This document shows, one piece after another, positions 43,594 through 51,985 of a stretch of 64,000 bases of DNA; within the stretch, counting starts at the first letter, position 1; every line of letters starts with the position of its first letter. The stretch is from JACJWR01 sp963752505 (GTDB taxonomy: Bacteria > Actinomycetota > Actinomycetes > S36-B12 > UBA10799). Below the pieces are notes generated by a model. It was not told where the DNA came from. It made no database searches and saw nothing but the letters and a program-made list of their open reading frames with translations. Where the stretch lies: positions 1-64,000 of the forward strand of contig CAVVYM010000003.1 in NCBI GenBank assembly GCA_963752505.1. Reading direction: 5' to 3'. The translations under genes and the position numbers were made by a program.

Positions 43594-45449
43594 TGGTTGC
43601 CACGGAACTGGACAAGTCGCTGATCCGCGTCGTGACCTGCGGTTCGGTGGACGACGGCAAGTCCACCCTGCTGGGTCGGATGCTGGCGGAGACCGATTCG
43701 CTGCCCACCGACATCGTTGAAGCTGCCCGCTTCACCAGACGAACCGGTTCCGCCGTTCCGGTGGGCGAGATCGACTACTCGCTCGTGACCGACGGCTTGG
43801 AAGCGGAACGCGATCAAGGCATCACCATCGACGTGGCCTACCGGCACCTCTACCTGCCGTCCGGACGCCGGGCGGTGCTCGCGGATGCGCCGGGCCACGA
43901 GCAGTACACCCGCAACATGGCAGTTGCTGCCTCCACCGCCGATGTGGCGATCCTGCTCGCGGATGCCATGCGCGGCACCCGTACCCAGACCCATCGGCAT
44001 CTTGCGGTGTGCGCCCTCATGGGAGTGCGCCACATCGTGCTCGCGGTGAACAAGATGGACGGGGTGGAGTGGGACCAGGCCATCTTCGACGCCATCACCG
44101 CCGAGGTGCGCGAATCCGCCGCTCGGCATGAGGTGCACGACGTGATCTCCGTGCCGGTGAGTGCCCTCACCGGAGTGAACGTGACGAGTCGCGCACCGGA
44201 GATCGGCTGGTACGACGGCCCCTGCATGCTGGAGGCGCTTGACGGCCTGAACATACCGGCGCCGGTGTCGGAGGCCTTCCGCATGCCGGTGCAGGTCATT
44301 CTTCGGTCGACGGACTTCCGCGGCTACGGGGGGCTCGTCGCGGCCGGCACCGTCCGGGTAGGCAGCAAAATCAAAGTTGCCGACTCGGGGCAGACGGCCG
44401 TGGTGACCCGATTGGTCGCGATGCACGGCGAAGCATCCATGGATCTCGAGTCCGTGCCTGCCGGCAAGAGTGCCGCGATCGAACTCGACCGTGACCTCGA
44501 CATCACCCGCGGCGACTTGCTCGCCGACGCCGACGCGGCTCCCGTCCCGGCCGATCGGTTCTCGGCGGACATGGTGTGGTTGGGCGAGGAACCGTTGGCG
44601 CACGGTCGGTCCTACACGTTGCGCTGCGGCCCCATCGATGCACCGGCCACCGTCACGGCGGTGCGCCACCGACTCGACGTCACCACCGGCTCGGAGTTGG
44701 CCGCGCGCACGTTGGGGATGAACGACGTTGGGCGGGTGGAGTTCGCCACCGGGCGCACAGTGCCGCTGGAAACCTACAAGGAGTGTCACGACACTGGCGG
44801 CTTCTTGCTGTGCGACCGCGTGACTGGTGACACGGTGGCCGCCGGGCTGACCCGATTCGCGCTGCGCCGGTCGGCCAACGTGGTGGAGCACGACTTCACC
44901 ATCGACCGCGCCGCGCGGGAGGTGTTGAACGGCCACGCGGGCAAGGTCCTGTGGTTCACCGGGCTATCCGGCTCGGGCAAGTCCACGGTGGCCAACGAGG
45001 TGGCGCGCACGTTGCACGGCCTCGGCATCCGAACCTTCATCCTCGACGGCGACGCGGTGCGCCACGGGCTGACCAAGGACCTCGGCTTCACCCCGTCGGA
45101 CCGTGCCGAGAACGTGCGTCGGGTGGCGGAAGTGGCCAAGTTGATGGTGGACGCCGGCATCGTTGTGCTGGTGTCGCTTGTGTCGCCCTTCCGGGCTGAC
45201 CGTAGGGCGGCGCGGGCGCTGTTCGACGAGGGGGACTTCACCGAGGTGTTCGTGGATACTCCGCTGGAAGTCTGCATCGAACGAGACCCCAAGGGGCTCT
45301 ACGCCAAGGCCGAGCAGGGGGCTCTGCCCAATATGTCCGGCGTGGGTCAGGAGTACGAGGCACCCACTCACCCCGACGTGGCTCTCGACGGTCAGCGCAC
45401 CCCGGCACAGAACGCGGCGGACGTACTGGCTGCGGTCGGACTCGCGTAG
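43593..45449 (+). CDS. cysNC: bifunctional sulfate adenylyltransferase subunit 1 / APS kinase
   Basis: The 618-residue fusion begins with a translation-factor-like GTPase (CysN): GSVDDGKSTLLGRML, DAPGHEQYTRNM and NKMDG, with beta-barrel domains to ~430. The C-terminal APS kinase (CysC) has P-loop TGLSGSGKSTVANEV and DGDAVRHGLTKDLGF. The product is PAPS, the sulfate donor needed by sulfotransferases such as the fusion at 17902-19749, and also the precursor for assimilation. No PAPS/APS reductase gene is in the window. Confidence 0.96.
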   Translation: MVATELDKSLIRVVTCGSVDDGKSTLLGRMLAETDSLPTDIVEAARFTRRTGSAVPVGEIDYSLVTDGLEAERDQGITIDVAYRHLYLPSGRRAVLADAPGHEQYTRNMAVAASTADVAILLADAMRGTRTQTHRHLAVCALMGVRHIVLAVNKMDGVEWDQAIFDAITAEVRESAARHEVHDVISVPVSALTGVNVTSRAPEIGWYDGPCMLEALDGLNIPAPVSEAFRMPVQVILRSTDFRGYGGLVAAGTVRVGSKIKVADSGQTAVVTRLVAMHGEASMDLESVPAGKSAAIELDRDLDITRGDLLADADAAPVPADRFSADMVWLGEEPLAHGRSYTLRCGPIDAPATVTAVRHRLDVTTGSELAARTLGMNDVGRVEFATGRTVPLETYKECHDTGGFLLCDRVTGDTVAAGLTRFALRRSANVVEHDFTIDRAAREVLNGHAGKVLWFTGLSGSGKSTVANEVARTLHGLGIRTFILDGDAVRHGLTKDLGFTPSDRAENVRRVAEVAKLMVDAGIVVLVSLVSPFRADRRAARALFDEGDFTEVFVDTPLEVCIERDPKGLYAKAEQGALPNMSGVGQEYEAPTHPDVALDGQRTPAQNAADVLAAVGLA

Positions 45450-45456
45450 GAGCACT

Positions 45457-46947
45457 GTGCGGCGTGCCCTCGCACGACTGGCTATCGCGCTGGTCGCTGC
45501 ATTGGTAGCGGGAGTTCTCGTGGTTCACGCAACCGGTCTGGCCGGTGGCGAGGTGCGAGGGGCGGGCGACAACGGCGATGGCTCGCGCCTGTACTGCGGG
45601 GCGGGTTTGGTGCCCGCGACCCCGAATGGTCAGTCGGCGTGGCAGGGTGGCGTCGTTCTCGACTACACCGTCGGCCCCGTCTGCCCTGATCCGATCCCTT
45701 CGTCCGCCTTGGTGATCTTGCAGGCTGCGGCGGGGAACACCCCGGTAGGTGCCGGGTTTTCGCTCACGACTCTCGGGTGGTTCTACGTGGGGGCAGTCAC
45801 TGCTGCGACGGCCCTTGCTGCCTGGCTCACCACCACGCGTTCCCGCTGGCGGGTTCTCTACCTCGTTCCGGCCCTGCTCCCGCTGGCCAGCCCGGACTTC
45901 TCCCGGTTCTTCATCTCCACCTACGGCGAACCGGCCGGCCTGCTGGGCACCTACCTACTACTCGCCGGGCTTGCGGCCATCGTCTCGACACATCGAACGA
46001 ACCGCGCCGCTCGCGCACTCGCACTGCTGCTCGTGGCCGGGGGAGGACTGGTGGCTATCACTGCGAAGGTTGCCTACGCGCCGGTGTTGCTCGCGGCGGT
46101 GGGAATCCTGCTGTTCACACCGCTGACTCTCAGCGAGCGGGCCAAACCCTGGACCGCGCGGGTGATTGGACCGGTGCTGGCGCTGGCTGTGGTGATTGCC
46201 GGGGTGCCGGCTGTGCAATCGGCCGTCGACTGGCAGGCCCGTAACTACCCCGATGGCAACGTACACAACTTGATCTTCACAGCCGTGCTGCCGGAAATCC
46301 CAGGGGCGGCAGAGGAACTGGGGTTGCCAGCGGCTGCAGAGCAGTTCGCGGGCGTGCCGATTCAGATTTCGTCGCTCGACAAACCGGGCCGGGACGAGAT
46401 CCTGGCCGATCCCGAGGGTTTTCGCAGCGCTGCCGTTGGTTTGCTCCTCAGCACCCCGGACGCATTGGTGCGTGGCCTCGGGCTGGCGCTGCAGGCCACG
46501 CAGGGCAGTGACCTGTCCTACATCACCGATCAAGCGTGGCCAGCGCAAGCCTCGGAGCAGCCGCAACCCGCCGACGCGAAGGCCCTGAGCGACGGTCAGC
46601 AATCGGCCTCAACGGAATCACTGCGGTACTGGCTGGAACAGATGAGGCTGCCGTGGCTGCCGAGCGTGTTAATCGTGCTGGGCCTGCTCGCTCTGGTGGG
46701 GGGCCTGATCCGTCGTCGTGGGGCCGCGGCACACTTCGGGATCATCGCCGGCGTATCGAGCGCGACCGCGCTGGGATTGGCCGCACTAGCGCTGGCGGAT
46801 GGCTACTTCGAACTCGCCAAACACGTCTGGCTCGCCAGCTACTTGGTGGAGGTGACCGTGTGGTCGCTCCTCGGCGGCGTGCTTGGGCTGCTGGTGCTCA
46901 GCGTGCGCCGCGGGGGCCGGCAGACCCGCGCGGCGCACGCCGCTTGA
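45457..46947 (+). CDS. polytopic membrane protein of unknown function
   Basis: The 496-residue product starts at GTG 45457 behind AGGAG, 8 bp after cysNC. One N-terminal helix is followed by an extracytoplasmic segment with two cysteines (LYCGAGLVP and GPVCPDP). Then come about eight helices, a large outside loop (residues ~240-380, with GNVHNLIF) and three more helices. The layout recalls membrane glycosyltransferase-like or polymer-handling proteins, but I see no diagnostic motif. Close spacing suggests co-transcription with cysD-cysNC. It ends directly against the convergent DsrE gene. Confidence 0.6.
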   Translation: MRRALARLAIALVAALVAGVLVVHATGLAGGEVRGAGDNGDGSRLYCGAGLVPATPNGQSAWQGGVVLDYTVGPVCPDPIPSSALVILQAAAGNTPVGAGFSLTTLGWFYVGAVTAATALAAWLTTTRSRWRVLYLVPALLPLASPDFSRFFISTYGEPAGLLGTYLLLAGLAAIVSTHRTNRAARALALLLVAGGGLVAITAKVAYAPVLLAAVGILLFTPLTLSERAKPWTARVIGPVLALAVVIAGVPAVQSAVDWQARNYPDGNVHNLIFTAVLPEIPGAAEELGLPAAAEQFAGVPIQISSLDKPGRDEILADPEGFRSAAVGLLLSTPDALVRGLGLALQATQGSDLSYITDQAWPAQASEQPQPADAKALSDGQQSASTESLRYWLEQMRLPWLPSVLIVLGLLALVGGLIRRRGAAAHFGIIAGVSSATALGLAALALADGYFELAKHVWLASYLVEVTVWSLLGGVLGLLVLSVRRGGRQTRAAHAA

Positions 46948-47463
46948 TCAGATGAACAGCATCTGGGCGCCGTCGGTCATTTCGATGAAGTCGGTGGCAT
47001 TGATGATGCCGTCGATGTCATCGCGCAGATCCGTCTCGTCGAGGTTGTTCATGTCGGCCGACATCCGGCAGGCCCAGAGATGACCGCCGGAGGCGACGAC
47101 CTGATCGAGGAAGTCGGGCACGTCGGGGATACCAAGGTCGGCAATCTGCTTCTTCATCATCTTGGTGGCCACCTGGGTGACGCCGGGAAGCGGCGCGAGT
47201 GCCTGCGGCACCTTGGTGTCCCGGCCCGGCAGGTGCATCGCCGTGTTCCCTACCGGCGAGAACTGCAGGTCGTTCATGCGGGACTTCGTGATCATGTCGA
47301 AGCCCCAGAAAGTGAAGAACAAGTGGGTCTCGATGCCCTCACCCAGGGCTGCGTTGGCAAGCACAAGAGCCGGGTATGCCATGTCGAGGTTGCCCTTCGA
47401 GCAGATGAGAACGAATTTGCGGTCGCTCTCGTCGTCGTCGCCGAAGTCAGGAATGATTGTCAT
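46948..47463 (-). CDS. DsrE/DsrF-family sulfur-transfer protein
   Basis: The 171-residue protein has the DsrE fold: KFVLICSKGNLDMAYPALVLANAALGEG, then THLFFTFWGFDM. A second cysteine lies in HLWACRMSADMNNL, an AC-R/K-M-S motif typical of DsrE2-like persulfide carriers. It should accept sulfane sulfur and hand it to the TusE-like protein encoded 29 bp upstream. It is the last gene of the minus-strand run that starts at the PocR-type regulator. Confidence 0.88.
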   Translation of the reverse strand: MTIIPDFGDDDESDRKFVLICSKGNLDMAYPALVLANAALGEGIETHLFFTFWGFDMITKSRMNDLQFSPVGNTAMHLPGRDTKVPQALAPLPGVTQVATKMMKKQIADLGIPDVPDFLDQVVASGGHLWACRMSADMNNLDETDLRDDIDGIINATDFIEMTDGAQMLFI

Positions 47464-47492
47464 GTAGTGATTCTCCCTCGTGATTCGCGGGC

Positions 47493-47807
47493 TCAGACGC
47501 AGCCGTGTGGCTTGGGTAGACCGGCGACATAGGCCATCTTTCGCGCTGGCTTCTTGGGGAACAGCTGGAACTGCTGCTTGGTGGGGAAGCCGCCGACAGT
47601 CTGCACCCGACGGGTGGTGGCGGTTTCACCCTTGTCCTTGTAGTCCTCGCGCAGCCAGTTGATGAGCTTCCAGTGCTCATCCGTCATGTCGATGCCGATG
47701 TTCTTCGCCAATTCGGCCCCGATGTCGTCGTTCCACTCGTCGTACTCGGTGAGGAATCCTTCGTCATTGATCTGGACCTCGTGGCCCGCGATTGTTGCGG
47801 TGGGCAT
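47493..47807 (-). CDS. TusE/DsrC-family sulfur relay protein with a single terminal cysteine
   Basis: The 104-residue product matches DsrC/TusE throughout (INDEGFLTEYDEWNDDIGAELAK, FPTKQQFQLFPKKPARKMAY). It ends AGLPKPHGCV with the invariant penultimate Cys103. The second cysteine of true DsrC, 11 residues earlier, is Ala here. Disulfide-cycling DsrC chemistry is therefore excluded, and a persulfide relay role as in TusE is likely. The gene sits between DUF1641 and DsrE genes. Confidence 0.92.
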   Translation of the reverse strand: MPTATIAGHEVQINDEGFLTEYDEWNDDIGAELAKNIGIDMTDEHWKLINWLREDYKDKGETATTRRVQTVGGFPTKQQFQLFPKKPARKMAYVAGLPKPHGCV

Positions 47808-47903
47808 TGGTTGCCTTTCAGTTGTGGGTGGTTGTGGGGTGTGGACTGTGAACGCAGATCGATTGTGGACTATTGCAGCGGCAGAGTCCGCGTTCGCCAG
47901 AAG

Positions 47904-48671
47904 TTAGCGGGTGCTCCTGGTTGTGCTCCCGCTTGCCGAAGCTCCTTCGATCATCGCCGGCTCCTCGCCGACGGTGTGAAGCATCGCCATGACGCGGGCC
48001 AGACCACGGCGGGTCTGCGGATCCCGTATGGACTTCACTAGGGCGAACAGCGATGGCGCTTCGGCATCGGACTCTTCGGCCTGCATCGTCACGGCGGTAC
48101 GGCGTACCAGCCCCATGACCTCCGGCTGCGTCATCTCCTTGACCGCATTGAGGATGGTCACCACGTTGTCGCCGAGCGCCTGGACGTCCTCTTCGGTGAA
48201 CTCGGTGACAATCTTGTCGGCGATGGCTGCACCCTGCTGGGCGAACATGAAGTAGCCCTTGTCCTCTGCCGTCTGCAAGACCTCGGTGAGTTTGGCGACG
48301 CCGGCACCGCTGAGCGAACTCGCAGTTTGCAGCAACTCGGTGAGTGAATCCAACTGCGAGAGCATCGCCTCGAGCTGGGGCAGCGACCGCACCAGGGTGC
48401 GGGCGAATCGGGTGACATCCTCGATCGAGACGTCCTCCCCGAGTTCGGTGAGTTCGCGGGTGGCCACGTCCATGAATCCGCGGGTGACGGGCACCATGGT
48501 CTCGACCAACTCCGACCACTGCTCACGGGCAGCAGCCTGCTGCTGCATCTGGCCGATCATCCAGTCCATCTGGGCACTGAGTCGGTCCAACTGTGCTTGC
48601 AGGGCAACTGGATCAGGGGCGGGAGTGGTCGCCGAGTCGACCACCTCTGCTACCTCTACGACGTCGGTCAT
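47904..48671 (-). CDS. DUF1641 protein, partner of the sulfide:quinone oxidoreductase
   Basis: This 255-residue helical protein starts at ATG 48671, overlapping the preceding stop (ATGA). An N-terminal coiled-coil-like segment (LQAQLDRLSAQMDWMIGQMQQQ) is followed by the DUF1641 region with GYFMFAQQGAAIADKIV and PQTRRGLARVMAMLHTVG. The family is found beside sulfide:quinone oxidoreductases and some formate dehydrogenases, and may be a structural or membrane-docking partner. The biochemical role is unknown. Confidence 0.85.
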   Translation of the reverse strand: MTDVVEVAEVVDSATTPAPDPVALQAQLDRLSAQMDWMIGQMQQQAAAREQWSELVETMVPVTRGFMDVATRELTELGEDVSIEDVTRFARTLVRSLPQLEAMLSQLDSLTELLQTASSLSGAGVAKLTEVLQTAEDKGYFMFAQQGAAIADKIVTEFTEEDVQALGDNVVTILNAVKEMTQPEVMGLVRRTAVTMQAEESDAEAPSLFALVKSIRDPQTRRGLARVMAMLHTVGEEPAMIEGASASGSTTRSTR

Positions 48672-49909
48672 GAGAGGTCCGCCGTCTCCTTGCCAGCCAT
48701 CGACATCAGCGCCGGCAGTGGCAATTCCTTGCCCGGCAGCAGGATGTTCCAGTACATCCACCGGAACATCACCTTGCCCCAGTGGTTCATCTCCGTCTCC
48801 TTCAGCAGGGAGAACGGCCCGATGCCCGGCAGCGGATACTTGCCTGGCAACGGCTCAGTCTCGTAGTTGAAGTCGATCAATAGACCCTTGCCGTTCCCGG
48901 TCTCGATGAAGCAGTTCGCGTGACCGTCGAACGGCGCCGTCATCTTGAGGCCGTTGATGTGACGCATGAAGTTCTCGGGGAACAGGTCCATGGCGAAGTG
49001 CGCCACGGAGCCCGCCTTAGACGCGGGGATGTTTGATGCGTCCCCGATCGCGAAGATGTTGTCGTACTGCGTGCTCAGCAGAGTTTCTTTGTCCACCGGG
49101 ACGTAGTTGAGGTCGTCGCCGAGACCCGATCGCGCAACGAAGTCCGCACCCATGTTGAGCGGGATCGTGACGAGCAGGTCGAAGGGCACCTCCCGCTCGT
49201 CGTAAGAGACGATCTTCTTCGCTTCGTCGTCGACGCTTTCGATCATGAAGTCCGGCTCGAGCTTGATGTGGCGTGTTTCCAGCATGTCGCCCAGGTACTT
49301 TGAGGCCACCGGCTTGGTGAAGGCCCCTTCCAGCGGCGTCACGTAGGTGATGTCCACCTTGTCGCGCATGCCCTGCTCCGAGAAGAAGGCATCCGCCAGG
49401 AAAGTGAACTCCAATGGCGCCACGGGGCACTTGATGGGCATGTCGGTGATGTGGATGACGAGCTTGCCGCCCTCCCAGTCCCGCAATTTCTCACCCAGTG
49501 CCACAGCGCCCTCATAGGTGTAGAACTCATGGACGGACTTGCGGAACTCCTCGCCGTCCATGCCCGGGGTTTCCTCAGGGCGCGGCGTGGTGCCGGACGC
49601 GATGATCAAGTAGTCGTAGGGAAGCTCGGTGCCGTCGGCGAGGAGCACTCTGTTCTCCTCGGGCTCCACCTTGTCGACTTCGGCATTGACGAATTCGACC
49701 CCGGTGGGGATGAACCGCTCCTTGGGCTTGACGATTTCGTCCGGCCGGTAGATGCCGAACGGCACGAATAGGTAACCCGGCTGGTAGTAGTGGGTCGTGT
49801 CGTGGTCGACGACGGTGATGTTCCATTCGTCGCGCGGCAGGAGCGGGCGCAGTTTGTTTACAGCCATGGTGCCGGCGGTCCCGGCCCCAAGTACGAGCAA
49901 CCTCTTCAC
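48668..49909 (-). CDS. sulfide:quinone-oxidoreductase-like flavoprotein
   Basis: The 413-residue product starts at a GTG behind AAGGAG. The N-terminal FAD-binding motif is VLGAGTAGTMAVNKL, followed by LIIASGTTPRPEETPGM and the active-site region TDMPIKCPVAPLEFTFLADAFF. IFAIGDASNIPASKAGSVAHFA is the second FAD motif. The C-terminal amphipathic end (FRWMYWNILLPGKELPL) could dock to the membrane. SQRs oxidise sulfide to polysulfide or persulfide and reduce quinone. The DUF1641, TusE and DsrE genes downstream fit handling of the sulfur product. Confidence 0.88.
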   Translation of the reverse strand: MKRLLVLGAGTAGTMAVNKLRPLLPRDEWNITVVDHDTTHYYQPGYLFVPFGIYRPDEIVKPKERFIPTGVEFVNAEVDKVEPEENRVLLADGTELPYDYLIIASGTTPRPEETPGMDGEEFRKSVHEFYTYEGAVALGEKLRDWEGGKLVIHITDMPIKCPVAPLEFTFLADAFFSEQGMRDKVDITYVTPLEGAFTKPVASKYLGDMLETRHIKLEPDFMIESVDDEAKKIVSYDEREVPFDLLVTIPLNMGADFVARSGLGDDLNYVPVDKETLLSTQYDNIFAIGDASNIPASKAGSVAHFAMDLFPENFMRHINGLKMTAPFDGHANCFIETGNGKGLLIDFNYETEPLPGKYPLPGIGPFSLLKETEMNHWGKVMFRWMYWNILLPGKELPLPALMSMAGKETADLS

Positions 49910-49924
49910 GGTTCTCCTTAGTAT

Positions 49925-50662
49925 TCAGGCCCCGACGGATGCGGGACGTGGGTTAGGTCGTGATGCAGGATTCGGGGGCGTCTCAGGGGTTCTGGCTGCG
50001 GCGATCGCCCGGGCCACCACTGGCAGCGTATCCAGCGCATGGCGGCGCTGCACGTCGTTGAGGTGGGTCAGGTTTGGCTGGCTCAGCGTCGATGCATTCG
50101 GGTGCGCCTCGCCTGCCGGAGCGATACCGCCGATGAGGACCATGCCGATCAACTCGGACCCATCGCGTACGAACGCACGAGCGCACTCGAACCCCAATGG
50201 CCCGAGGCGGAACTTCGGGGCGAGGTCGGTGTCGGAAGCCAACTCCTCCCAGTCGGTGAGGCACGTGGCCAGTGCCCCCTCATGGTCGGCGCCGAGCAGG
50301 AGCCCAGGGCAGGGATTCACGATGGGAGTCACCGGTTGGCCCGACATATCGGTGACGACCATCATGACGTCCAGCAGCCTGGCGGCGACTTCGATGGCAG
50401 CGGTGGCGGCCACCGGATCGAGTGTGGGTACGGGCCCGTGTTCGACGTCGCCGGCTGCGGAGTCAGGGGCACCGGCGGGATCCACTGGTGAAACGAAGTC
50501 ACGGATTTCGTCGGCCGGGAAGCGCAACTGGCGCCCAACCCTGATCGCCGGGAGGCGACCGTCAGCGGCCATCCGGTAGATGGTGGAGCGATCGATGTGC
50601 AGGAGTTCCTGCACTTGTCGCACAGTGAGCAGCGGCGGGCTAACGTCGGCCGTTGACTGCAT
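49925..50662 (-). CDS. excisionase-type HTH regulator with PocR-like sensory domain
   Basis: The product is 245 residues from ATG 50662. The N-terminal MerR/excisionase helix-turn-helix reads LLTVRQVQELLHIDRSTIYRMAADGRLPAIRVGRQLRF. A PocR-type ligand domain follows, with its conserved cysteines in VNPCPGLLLG, ATCLTDWEE and FECARAFVRDG. PocR domains are Cys-rich sensors that could bind a metal or sulfur species; that function is inferred. The gene heads the SQR operon by 15 bp and has an inverted repeat over its own start, so autoregulation is likely. Confidence 0.82.
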   Translation of the reverse strand: MQSTADVSPPLLTVRQVQELLHIDRSTIYRMAADGRLPAIRVGRQLRFPADEIRDFVSPVDPAGAPDSAAGDVEHGPVPTLDPVAATAAIEVAARLLDVMMVVTDMSGQPVTPIVNPCPGLLLGADHEGALATCLTDWEELASDTDLAPKFRLGPLGFECARAFVRDGSELIGMVLIGGIAPAGEAHPNASTLSQPNLTHLNDVQRRHALDTLPVVARAIAAARTPETPPNPASRPNPRPASVGA

Positions 50663-50678
50663 ACATCGCATCGTATGC
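50659..50678. promoter_or_regulatory. inverted repeat at the start of the sulfur regulator gene
   Basis: GCATAC and GTATGC are separated by 8 nt and overlap the ATG. Further ATGCA-type half sites lie upstream, to about 50697. This is a plausible operator for the regulator itself. Confidence 0.45.
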
Positions 50679-50753
50679 CTACTTATGCATCAAATGCAGG
50701 GCCGAAAGTCCCACTGAGCGGGAGTCGAATGGCCGAAAGATGGTGGGACTAGA

Positions 50754-50767
50754 TACCCCCGGGGGTA
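50754..50767. promoter_or_regulatory. CsoR/CstR-type operator palindrome
   Basis: TACCCCCGGGGGTA is a perfect 14-bp palindrome 17 bp before the next gene. GC-centred TACCC...GGGTA palindromes are bound by CsoR-family repressors that sense copper or persulfide. The sulfur neighbours favour the persulfide-sensing type. The repressor gene is not in this window. Confidence 0.55.
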
Positions 50768-50784
50768 GCAGGTAGGCTTCCGCT

Positions 50785-51393
50785 ATGTGCTTCTTGTCTG
50801 CCTTGCTGGCGTGGCGCCCCCGGCGTTGGATCGCGGCCCTGGTTGGCGGTCTACTGAGTTTCGCAGTGTTGGGCCTCAGCACCGCGGTGATCCCGAATCC
50901 GGTGTTCGGCCGATCCATCGCCCCCACCGAGTGGGCATTGGAGGTACTCGTCATCACGAGCGTGCTCAGCGGCCTGTTGTTCGCCAGCTACGTGCGCAAC
51001 GAGGCGCCGGTGCGGCAAGTGAGCGGCGCGGGGTCGGCGGGAGCGTTGGCGAAGTCTGACCGCGACAGCCGGCTCGGGGTCGCTGGCGGTGTGCTGGCCT
51101 ACTTGGCGATCGGCTGCCCAGTGTGCAACAAGGTTGTCCTCATCGCCCTCGGTTCCACCGGGGCGGTGCAGTTCTTCGCGCCCATTCAGCCCTACATGGG
51201 AGCCCTGGGCATCGGTCTCCTGGCGTTCGCCCTGGTGTTCCGGTTGTCCCGCGAGGCGGCGTGTGCCCTTCCGAAGTCGAAGTCCAAGCCGTCGGCGCCC
51301 GCGCCCGATTCACCGGTGGCGGCTATTCAAATGGCGCCGGATCTCCTGCCCCCACCCGAACCACGTCCGGAAAACCCAACGACCAATCGATGA
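50785..51393 (+). CDS. small integral membrane protein with a CPxC motif
   Basis: The 202-residue product has about four helices (IAALVGGLLSFAVLGLS, ALEVLVITSVLSGLLFASYV, VAGGVLAYLAIGCPVCNKVVLIAL, YMGALGIGLLAFALVF). The motif GCPVCNK lies in the third helix and could bind metal or carry a thiol. The C-terminal tail is Pro-rich. It is divergent from the sulfur regulator and lies behind a CsoR-like operator, so it probably responds to copper or sulfane sulfur. Its last 71 bp overlap the convergent Sua5-like gene. I do not recognise the family. Confidence 0.7.
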   Translation: MCFLSALLAWRPRRWIAALVGGLLSFAVLGLSTAVIPNPVFGRSIAPTEWALEVLVITSVLSGLLFASYVRNEAPVRQVSGAGSAGALAKSDRDSRLGVAGGVLAYLAIGCPVCNKVVLIALGSTGAVQFFAPIQPYMGALGIGLLAFALVFRLSREAACALPKSKSKPSAPAPDSPVAAIQMAPDLLPPPEPRPENPTTNR

Positions 51394-51943
51394 CAGTGGT
51401 CGGTTCCGTGCCGCATTCGCCGGAATCGACCACGGCATCTACGACAGCGTCGAGTTCCTCCTTGACTATCCAGCCCTCCACCATAGGCACCTGCTCACCC
51501 GGCAGTAGCAGCGTGGACGACACCAAAGGCTCGCCGAGTTCGGCGACGAGGGCCTGCACCACGGGGTGATCCGGGATCCGAATGCCGACCGTCTTCTTCT
51601 TCGAGTGGGCAGTACGCCGAGGCACCTCCTTGGTGGCCGGCAGCACGAAGGTGTAGGGCCCGGGAGTGGAGGCTTTGACCGCGCGGAACATGGCGTTGTC
51701 CATGCGCACGAACCGCCCGACTTGCTCGAGATTCGCACACACCAAGGTGTAGTGGTGTGAGTCGTCGAGCTTGCGGATCGCGCGGATGCGCTCGATGGCC
51801 CCGTGGTTGCCCAGCCGCGCACCGAGCGCGTAGCAGGAGTCGGTCGGGTAGGCAATCAGCGCCTCGTTGCGCAACAGGGCCACGATCTGGGCGATGAGGC
51901 GCGGCTGCGGATTGACCGGGTGCACATCGAAATAGCGGGCCAT
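51323..51943 (-). CDS. YciO/Sua5/YrdC-family protein
   Basis: The 206-residue product has the YrdC fold signature: ALIAYPTDSCYALGARLGN, RIRAIRKLDDSHHYTLVC and PGPYTFVLPATKEVP, then TVGIRIPDHPVV. The family includes threonylcarbamoyl-AMP synthase, which acts in tRNA t6A formation. The length and the KLDDSHHYTLVC variant place it nearer YciO than TsaC, so the exact reaction is uncertain. Confidence 0.85.
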   Translation of the reverse strand: MARYFDVHPVNPQPRLIAQIVALLRNEALIAYPTDSCYALGARLGNHGAIERIRAIRKLDDSHHYTLVCANLEQVGRFVRMDNAMFRAVKASTPGPYTFVLPATKEVPRRTAHSKKKTVGIRIPDHPVVQALVAELGEPLVSSTLLLPGEQVPMVEGWIVKEELDAVVDAVVDSGECGTEPTTVIDWSLGFPDVVRVGAGDPAPFE

Positions 51944-51985
51944 GGGGTAAGCCTAGGCGCGGTGCGCCGTTGCGCTTCGCGGCGA

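Noticed and set aside
40255..49909. Complete sHdr or Dsr dissimilatory sulfur-oxidation pathway.
   Set aside because: Only one HdrD-like protein of a widespread housekeeping type is present, on a separate transcription unit, with no lipoate-binding protein, HdrA or DsrAB in the window.
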